Below are positions 55,987 through 64,000 of a stretch of DNA of 64,000 bases, one piece after another. Source of the stretch: Perca fluviatilis. Its lineage: Eukaryota; Chordata; Actinopteri; Perciformes; Percidae. The translations under genes and the position numbers were made by a program. The stretch lies in assembly GCF_010015445.1 (NCBI RefSeq), contig NC_053118.1, positions 16,401,937-16,465,936 of the forward strand. The letters are read 5' to 3'. Position 1 is the first letter of the stretch. Each line of letters starts with the position of its first letter. The notes beneath the pieces were generated by a model. That model did not search any database, had not been told where the DNA came from, and worked only from the letters and a program-made list of their open reading frames with translations.

Positions 55987-56567
55987 TTTACCTATGACTC
56001 AACTAGTAATGTGGCTATTAGTCTAAAATAGCTCCAATGGTTGTTCTCATCAGGTCAGTCTGCTGTCAAAATTCCTCTCCTAAGATTAATCAATGAATTA
56101 GATTGACTCAAGATTCAATACTTTAGTGCAATACAACTCGGTGCAAGTTGCTAGGGATTTGCTTCAGTGTGCTCATGACAGGACATCAACAAAGACACAA
56201 AAAAGACATAGAACATATATACACATAAGGTATCACACACGGGATCGCATCCCCCGCTTTCTTCAAGTTATCCCATTTTCTTTCTTCTCCTCTATCTGTA
56301 GTTCCCTCAAGGGAATCTTAAGGCACGAATGGCTGGGGTCCCTAATTCCATGGCCTCTAAACGGTTACTGGGTGCTGCCTACACGTGGGTCACCTTGTAG
56401 GATCACCAACACACACACGGCTTTGGATCACTCTAATCTCCTGCCCTTAAAATGGTTACACTTGACTGCGTAGACTCATGGGTCTATTTGTAGGACCTTA
56501 GTGTGTGTGTCAGAGAAAAAAAAAAAAAAAAAAAAGAGAGAAAAAAAAAAAATTTAATTGTGACAAA
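55987..56567. other. No gene seen
   Basis: Unique-looking sequence ending in an A-rich tract (56518-56552). Confidence 0.4.
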
Positions 56568-56575
56568 GTAGTAAG

Positions 56576-58016
56576 CAGAGGTGTCAAGTAACAAAGTACA
56601 AATACTTTGTTACCTTAAGTAGAAATTTTGGGTATCTATACTTTACTGGAGTAATTATTTTACAGCATACTTTTTACTTCTACTCCTTACATTTTCACGC
56701 AATTATCTGTACTTTCTACTCCTTACATTTTAAAAATAGCCTCGTTACTCACATTTCAGTTCGGCTTGTTTTCATTCCGGCTCATCGTTCAAAATCAAAA
56801 AAAAAACAGATCTATCCAGATCGCTCCATCCGGAGAGAGTGAATCTGATTGTAGTTGGATGAGAAGTATAAACCTATACCATTCCGACACCCTATTGGTT
56901 TGTACGCGATCAATCGCACCTGCACAGACCCGGTGCTAATACGACACGCCGGTTATACTAACCGTTATCTACCGGACCGGAATCAGCAGTTCGTTGCTTT
57001 ATTTAGGTGCCACTGCGCTTCTCTCTGATGCTCAAAACGGACGTTAGGGAACCGAAACATGCCGCGCGCCGGGGACGCTAGTTAACACTACAGTTGGCAG
57101 CAGGTAACGTTAGCCTAGGTAGCTAGCAGCTGGAGTGAACACAGTTAAAATGCGCTGAGAGCTAAACGGTGTAAAAGTGTGTCTGTATTTCACTGGAGAG
57201 GACTCTAACACCAGACTGTAGCTGCCCTTGTCTGAAAAACACAGAAGAGATGTGTCACCTTTTTCAGCCCTTCTGAGTTTGCAGGTATGATTTTAATATA
57301 ACCTTAGCTATTATAGTCATTATGGCCTTTAGAAAAATGTTTTTTGTGGAAGTGGGGTTTTGTCCCCACGTTTTGGGGTTAAGCTTTTGTCCTTAATGGC
57401 ATTACATCAGGGTCTTCAATGTTTTTAAGGACCCCCTTACAAAAGTGAGATGTAGCAGGGACCCCTACTACATATTGTATGAAATTAAGTTGCATATTAA
57501 ACTGGGCCTACAATAACTGTTAGGGCAACCTGAAGCCTTCTTACATACCCTTTTTTCATAAGCTATTAAAATATGAATTGTTGGCATGATTTTATAAATC
57601 ATATTTTAATGTTACATATGTGGCACAGTAAATCTAGGATTAACTGTATCTGTGGGCTGATATCTTAGGGACTACCTAACCTATAGGCCAGTAAGCCTAT
57701 CATCAGTGGGAATTTATATTTGCTAATAATATATTGGAATTATGTTAAGGCATTTTCATTTTTTTTTCTTTTTAAAGACTCAAAAATTTACAATAATTTG
57801 GAGGCCCCCCTGCAATGACTGAGGACCTCCTGTTGAAGATCTCTGCCTTACATTACTTTTACTTTTATACTTTAAGTAGTTTTGAAACCAGTACTTTTAC
57901 ACTTTTATTTAAGTATAAAGCTTGAGTTGATACTTCAACTTCTACAAAAGTATTTTCAAACCCTAGTATCTGTACTTCTACTTGAGTAATGAATGTGAAT
58001 ACTTTTGACACCTCTG
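56576..58016 (+). mobile_element. Non-autonomous hAT element H4 with nested hAT
   Basis: A perfect 8-bp duplication, gtagtaag, lies at 56568-56575 and 58017-58024. The ends are cagaggtgtcaagtaac and acttttgacacctctg. The arms are made of agtac and ttacttttac words shared with 40876-42338. The core at about 56925-57245 is a relative of the H1 and H2 cores (ccgttatctaccggaccg, gcgcttctctctgatgctc, ttggcagcaggtaacgttag). Nested insertion at 57408-57845. Confidence 0.94.
57408..57845 (-). mobile_element. Nested hAT element (ggtcc family)
   Basis: The flanks cattacat and ccttacat agree at 7 of 8. The ends are cagggtcttcaat and ttgaagatctctg. Inverted, its end cagagatcttcaacagg and neighbouring gggggcctccaaattatt match 8773-9290. 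Confidence 0.85.
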
Positions 58017-58024
58017 GTAGTAAG

Positions 58025-59806
58025 TGAGATAGTAAAACACAATGTCTTTCAGTAGTTATTTTTGTGATTGCAAAATCCCCATACAAAAGGACACCCGTTT
58101 CTTCCAAATGACAACTTTAATATTCAAAATTGTTTAACAGTCATGTCGCCTGTCTATTTACATATCCAAATTTACATATTAACAGCATGTCTACCAGTCA
58201 AATGTCTGCTCTGAATTTGAGGGTAATATATTTGACATATTCAAGTGTACATGCAGTAATAAAAATGTATTTATTTTGGTTCCATTTCTAGTCCAATGTA
58301 TATCCAGTTTCTAGTTATTTTCTTACAAATATGTCACTTGATTCATCCATTGCTGCTAACTATCATTCTCCATTAGCTTAACCTCATTTTTTCTGTCGTC
58401 CTTCATTTTTTAAACCGCTCCCCTCTTGTCTCTTACATGTTCTCCACTCAGTTATTCCTCCATCTATCCATTTCTCCAGACTTACTAGTCAAGTTCGTTT
58501 TTTTCTGGCAGCATATTGCCCTCCCTGATCGCCTCCCTTTTTCCGACCGTTGTTTCGGCTGATTTTGGCTTAAAGTGCATCTGCATCTCTCAACTGTACC
58601 CTTCAGCCCAGCACCCTCCTCCCTTCCCCACTGACTCTTCCTCTCGCCTTTCCTAACATCGCTTTCCTCTTTTCACCCTTTTCCCTCTTTCAATCAGCAA
58701 AGTGACACACAGAGTTGCAAAATAGAGGGGGTAGAGCAGACAGAGAGCATACAGTGTCTTTCTCACACGCATACGCACACCAGACAATCATTCTAATCTT
58801 GTAGAATGACGGCTGTCGAAAACTGAACCATCTCTCGCACACTTTCCCTATACAATATCAATTCCCACCACATCTGCAACTGTGTGTGAGAAGAGCAAAT
58901 GTGTGAGAGAGCTGGATGCCTGTGCTAACGTGTGTGTATATGTGAGAGGTGGAGTCAAAGAGATCATTTTAAGTTTTCATTGGCTATAACATTGCGGCGT
59001 GTAATGTTGCGTAGCACACAGTCAGCCAATCAGAAGGTCCTCACACACTCCGTTTTATGAATGAGACGGCACGTATGCGAGATACACACACACTCAGAGC
59101 GAGAATACTCTACAGTGATGTAATACAATCACACAGAGCAGTAGAAGTGCTTGTAACTCGAATGCAGTTCAACAATGTTTCCGGCTAAATTTCTAAACAC
59201 TGTCAGTTACAGATATCCTGGAAAATGTATATAAAATTGGAAAAACTAAGGAAATTAATTCGCTGCAAATGTCATATACCCTTTATACCAGTAAAATGCC
59301 AGTATATCAAGATCAAATTTAAAAATTTCCTTCCTGCCATGTGACATGCATACATCAATAAGTATAATTAATTTTAAATGGAAACAAACATATATAATAC
59401 CTGCTAATCCATGTAGCTTTCTGTGAAAGCTAATGATGCATTTCATATAAATCATAATTTCAAGCAGTTAATTGTGTAAAAACACTCCAGCATTTTCTAT
59501 CCACAGCAACACCTGTAATACTTGCTAATCAATAAAGCCCTCGTATCATTTTATCATAACAGCTCACACCCTCCCTCTAAAACCCATATCCTCCAACCGT
59601 CTGTGCCCAAACCAGGAACTGAAAATGCCTCATTTGGTTGACATAGTGTACTGGGGAGTAATTTTGCCTAACCGGTATGTAAAATCATAACTGAAGTGCT
59701 GTGTGTGCGGCAGGCTGGCAGAGGCTGGATATTGGGAGGGGAGGAGAGCAGCCAAAAACAATCAAAATATCCTGGTGTGACTTTCCATGAAGGGTGTGTA
59801 TATGTG

Positions 59807-59845
<39 letters not shown>

Positions 59846-61512
59846 CCATATGAGAGTATACAAGCCTTTCTATGAAGTCACCATTTGGCACATTGCTCTG
59901 CTGCTCAAATGTGGTTCATTTGTATCAGTGTACTATCATGGGTAAACAGTGCCATCTCTGGTTGTACTGAGGAACAGCAACTCAGGACGAGCCAGGCTGA
60001 ACAAGTAAAGGCAGTCTAACAAGTGTGGAGACAATAAAAACCGAGGAGATGTGACACAGGTTGTTCTTTCATTGAAGTAAAACAGAACAAGACAAAAACT
60101 CAGGGGAGAAAGCAGACATTTTTTCTTCAGATTGTTCAGAATTACTAAATATTTTCTATTTCCCATTTCAGATATTTTATGACTGAATACATAAACTGGC
60201 TGCTCAGTAATCACCTCAACCAGAAAGCACCAGGAATATAAATATTTGAGGCAAAAAAATAATAAGGGGCTTGTTATGTTAAAGTCAACATGTCTTACAG
60301 TATTACATTATATTGATTCCAGGTTAGTTACAGTGTAAATAAAAAGCTAGCTTAATTTTTATTAACATTAATGATCACATAAGATCATGGTGTAGCCTCC
60401 AAGGACTAAAAGTTACAACTTTTCAAACTATGAATGAGAATACAGAGTTTTTCAGAAGGATGACCTCATCCTGATATTGCAGAGATGTCTTCTTTCAACA
60501 GAGCTCTTCCAATGAGCCAAGGCTGCCACCTAGAGGCCACCATAAGAACTGCTACTACGTCTCACACTGGGTGATGTCATAGTTTAAGAAATAAAGAGTT
60601 AGAGAGGGAGATGAAAGAGGGACAGGGGAGGGCAGGGGATGTGAAAAAGAGAAAACAGGAAAGATGAGAGGGAGGGAGAGAAGGTGATGTCATGTTTTCA
60701 GAGCAGTAGAAGCTGTCTTTGTCCAAACTCTTTCATTAAACTCTGCAGATCGGCACTGCGGATATAAACGACAGACACTACAGAGGAATCAGCCTGATAC
60801 TCATATGAAGAACATAAACACTCTGACTAAATTATTATGTTCCATAGTACTTGGCTAAAGACTAGACACTACATCCTTCAGAAGCCCAATTCAGTCCTTG
60901 TCATTACAGACTATTCCACTCTCTCCATGTACTCCCAACAATCTCATGCCATTCTAGACAATCGCATTGCATTCCATACTACACCATTCAAAACAATCAC
61001 CGCCTCTCCTGAGTGTAATCTCCCCCGATTCTTGCCATGAGGAGGCAATTTCTCCTTCCAACAATCTCACAGTAAAAAAATTAAAATACTGCAAAGACAC
61101 ACACACACCCAAAGAAGAGAGGTTGAGATAGAAAGAAAACCAAAAAAAGTGATGCAGGGGAAAAGAGATAGTGATAAAATAGATAAAATAGACACGGAAG
61201 CAAACAAAGAGAAAAGAGATAAAAAGCAGAGAAGAGGGAGACAGAAACCAATGTAATACTTTAGCTTTAGCAGTGAGACACTGACCTTTAAAGTACTTTC
61301 TTGAGAGGGGAGTGAGAGAGAGAGTGACAACAAAGCTGAAGGAGGGAGAGAGACAGGCAGAGTATTCTAAAGCTTCATCTGTGAAGAATATATGCATCTC
61401 TGAGCTACATAGTGGGATAAAACCATTAACTTTAGTGGTAAATAACACAGGACTGCTTTTTTTTTTAACCTGAAGGACACACGCAGACACAGAAACACGC
61501 TACTAAAAAAAC
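58025..61512. other. Mostly unique sequence; no gene seen
   Basis: It contains pyrimidine-rich (58380-58700) and purine-rich (60590-60690, 61090-61370) stretches and the TG run 59812-59844. The 178-codon minus frame at 60954-61490 follows from the purine bias (Phe/Ser/Leu-rich) and is not recognised as a protein. Confidence 0.45.
59812..59844. repeat. (TG)n microsatellite
   Basis: About 16 TG units after tatg-type imperfect repeats. Confidence 0.95.
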
Positions 61513-61912
61513 TAAGGCTGCACGATTAATCTAAGCACAATCGCGATGTCACTTTGTGCGATTACATAACCGCTAAATTGTGTTTAAATAAACAAAAAGG
61601 TGCTTAGTGTTACACCAGGCTCTGCGTGCACCGCAGTCTCCACGTTGTAACACCCTTCACTTTACCGACAGTATTAACAGATGAAGCCACCGTGTCTTAA
61701 GAAGCTTGGTGTTTGTTAACTCACTTTACATTGTCTGTTATCTCTTCTTCCTCATGCTTTTCCCTCACAGAGCCACTATGCGACAGCCATGTCCGACACC
61801 GCTCAACGCTCGCTCTCCCCGCTTGCTTCACCACTCAAACACTGACGTCACTCACTCAACGTACCGGCCATTCTCTGGAAATCTATACTTTTGTCCAAAT
61901 CGTGCAGCACTA
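61513..61912. mobile_element. Short hAT MITE (gggctgcacgatt family)
   Basis: The ends taaggctgcacgattaatc and aaatcgtgcagcacta are an imperfect inverted repeat. The interior agrees closely with the left arm of 39366-43405, which shows the uninterrupted size is about 400 bp. The target duplication is not clear. Confidence 0.8.
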
Positions 61913-62179
61913 TATAAAATCTGTATGTTTATGAAGACACTTCATTAGTAAACATTTATATACCTAGTCATGACTTTAAACTTGCCATAAACTGGTTTGG
62001 AGCAAATAAACTAGGCTACAGCGTATACTTTCGTCAGAAGTTGGCCACACATAGCTGTAATCAGCCAGTAAACAGAGTAGAAGAAGTAGAGGTTGCTAAC
62101 CGGGTAAAAAAGAAAACAAATCACCTTGGCCATCTACCCACATTTACGAGAGAGAAATGATGAGGTCTTAAGTTATTTT

Positions 62180-62680
62180 TTCCTTCATGTCCGCGAGCAT
62201 TGGCCATGTTTCATGCTGTCCGGAGATGAAAATGCAAATGCGTTTCCATATCCCATATAGCGAATCAACTCTTTTTTTTAAAAAAGGCAAAAACTACCTA
62301 GCGCAAAAACATTGTTTGCGCAATTGAGAACGCAATACTTCAAAAGCGGATCAAAATAGGTAAATGTAAACACGACTAGTGTTGGCCGATTCCCACTACA
62401 GAACTTGAAACCTGATTTTCCACTCTGCAACACTTTTTGGAACTCCCCGACAAAAGCCCCAATTCAGAGGCAAATTGGCTCAGCGCCCGCAAATGGACAC
62501 CCGCAACATGTGTTAACTGTTCAAAAACACGAGCCAAGAGGTTAGCTAGTGTCTCGTAGGCGCATTCCAGATATCTAGCAGGCTTAATATCTGGACCTGT
62601 CGGGAGCTACAGCCAACGAAAGGGCAAGACACAGGTTGCGGGGAAACCTGGGGGAGGGGTCACCTGTAACAATAGGATAT
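62180..62680. repeat. Decayed transposon mosaic
   Basis: tttcatgctgtccggagatg, the following atgcgtttccata words and gcgcaattgagaacg resemble a dispersed fish repeat. Further right, gttgcggggaaacctggggg has a similar feel. No ends or duplications were found, so this is a tentative call. Confidence 0.4.
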
Positions 62681-63238
62681 TTACTGTACGTCTTCCATTT
62701 GCAACACCGACCAAAGCTGTTGTTTGCACCTAGAGAAAACCAGTAAAGATGTGGAAACTGGCTATTTTATGAACATGTGTGCCATCGACAACACCACCTA
62801 ACCCTTCTTTTCTTTTTCTTCTTTGTTTTGTTGCTGCAAATCAGCCACCAACAACTTGGAGCGCTTGCTTCTGGCTTGCTTTGTTTCTTTACATCCAAAA
62901 AGCCTGTCTCGGGCATGGTATTACAATATGCCCTGTGTCACTTCTCACGTGTGTTTTCGTGGCAAAGCGTAGTTTAGAGCACCAGAGATTCCGCCTGGTG
63001 AGATCTTGTAGTGTGTGACCATATGTGTGACCCTTACCCTTCTCCTCCCTCCCTCCCCCGTCAGTCTGGAGTGTGAAAACAAGGCAGCAAGTTGTGTAGT
63101 GTGAACAGTACCGCAATCTGACGACTTTGAAAGTCTTGTAGTGGGAACTCAACAGACACCTAAAAGCAGAGGCACAGACCAGGTAGACTGATAACAATGT
63201 CCCATCCAAACACAAAACATGATCGCACCTTCTTGTAA
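62681..63238. other. No gene seen
   Basis: GC content rises around 63000-63160, but there is no conserved-looking frame. Confidence 0.4.
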
Positions 63239-63300
63239 ATGCATGTAGTCATGCAAATAATATGCAAAGGAAACCTACAAAAAGCCATTAAAACAACTGT
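63239..63300. promoter_or_regulatory. Candidate POU site: tandem octamers
   Basis: ATGCAAAT at 63251-63258 is followed, at 11-bp pitch and in the same orientation, by ATGCAAAG at 63262-63269. It is preceded by aaatgcatg. A regulatory role is inferred only from the shared arrangement with 26759, 45406 and 45517. Confidence 0.4.
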
Positions 63301-64000
63301 GAATCATTTTATTTTGACCCTCGTAAGTATCTACATCACCTGTTCTTGTTTTAGTGTGTTGTCTTTCTCACAGGCATGCACACACCAAGTCAAAGATGGC
63401 TGTCAAAGATGCCCAAACTGAATATACTAATTTGTTGTTATTTTCATATAGAATTGCATATCTGTCTGGATTGTAAGGCAACAGTGAGAAAAGTGTTTTT
63501 ATGAGCACAAATATTCATACCACTATTTGGGAGTCTTTCTAAGCTGAGCTGAAATAGATTGAAATTAAACAGCAGTAATATTTTCTGGAATCACGATCCC
63601 CGTGTGGTCACTGCATTGGCCTACTGAACAAACAAACCTCATCCAGAGATGAGGAAACATTCATAACAGCATGTTTTAACCTGATTACCTACAAGTGAAT
63701 ACATTACACCATCTTAAAATGCGTCTATCTGCTGAGGCCCTTCAGACAACCAGAAAAGCTATGTACTGTAATCAGATTTTCAGACTGACAGATATTTCTC
63801 ACACAGAAATCCAAGTGTGAATACAAAACAACTCTAACTATAAACAGGGTTTCACCACACTCACTTCATGAATGACAGAGTTCAAATATATCTAAGGTAA
63901 GACAACAAGCAGCACACTAAACACCAAGCCTTAGTAGATGCTTTAACACAGGATCAGCTACTGCGTCAAGAGAGACAGGCATCTGAGACTAGCTCAAGGG

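Noticed and set aside
60954..61490. 178-codon open frame on the minus strand
   Set aside because: Phe/Ser/Leu-rich product of a purine-biased stretch; no recognisable family.

Overview
This window reads as ray-finned fish (teleost, probably percomorph) nuclear DNA. It is AT-rich, carries more than a dozen long CA/TG and TA microsatellites, and is packed with short non-autonomous DNA transposons, two decayed Tc1-like elements and tRNA-derived SINEs typical of fish genomes. It is almost entirely non-coding. The only host coding sequence I can support is one 85-nt exon on the minus strand at 18952-19036. Its translation (core [16 protein letters not shown]) matches the UPF0004 domain of CDKAL1, the tRNA ms2t6A37 methylthiotransferase. 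The window is therefore best read as two partial cdkal1 introns on the minus strand: the upstream intron at 19037-64000 and the downstream intron at 1-18951.

Layout. 1-13.5 kb: a partial TTAA-flanked element, a 1.0-kb hAT MITE, a SINE, a foldback element, a 0.5-kb hAT MITE, a small TTAA MITE and a 1.35-kb palindrome-like element. 14-19 kb: a hAT relic with a SINE inside it, a TTAA-type MITE, a word-repeat element, a 1.8-kb hAT MITE and, 159 bp beyond that, the cdkal1 exon. 20-26.5 kb: a hAT MITE, a TTAA MITE, a hAT-like element with a decayed helicase-like reading frame and a 1.6-kb TTAA element. 26.5-32 kb: mostly unique sequence with microsatellites and a SINE. 32.4-34.6 kb: a hAT element carrying a Tc1 transposon. 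39.4-43.4 kb: a hAT element carrying a Tc1 relic and a second Tc1 transposon, itself interrupted by another hAT element. 44-58 kb: more hAT elements, one inside another. 58-64 kb: mostly unique sequence, one short hAT copy and decayed repeats.

Two results stand out. First, pairs of the POU octamer ATGCAAAT in head-to-tail orientation, always 11 bp apart, occur four times (26759, 45406, 45517, 63251), all in transposon-free stretches. This fits enhancers in cdkal1 introns, which are known in vertebrates to hold long-range regulatory elements of SOX4. Second, the hAT MITEs look modular: three families with unrelated ends share one core of about 330 bp, and two elements with the same ends have different cores. 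I found no autonomous transposon, no intact transposase, no RNA gene other than SINE heads, and no evident new enzyme system. Repeat family assignments rest on ends, target-site duplications and recognition by eye, not on a database search.
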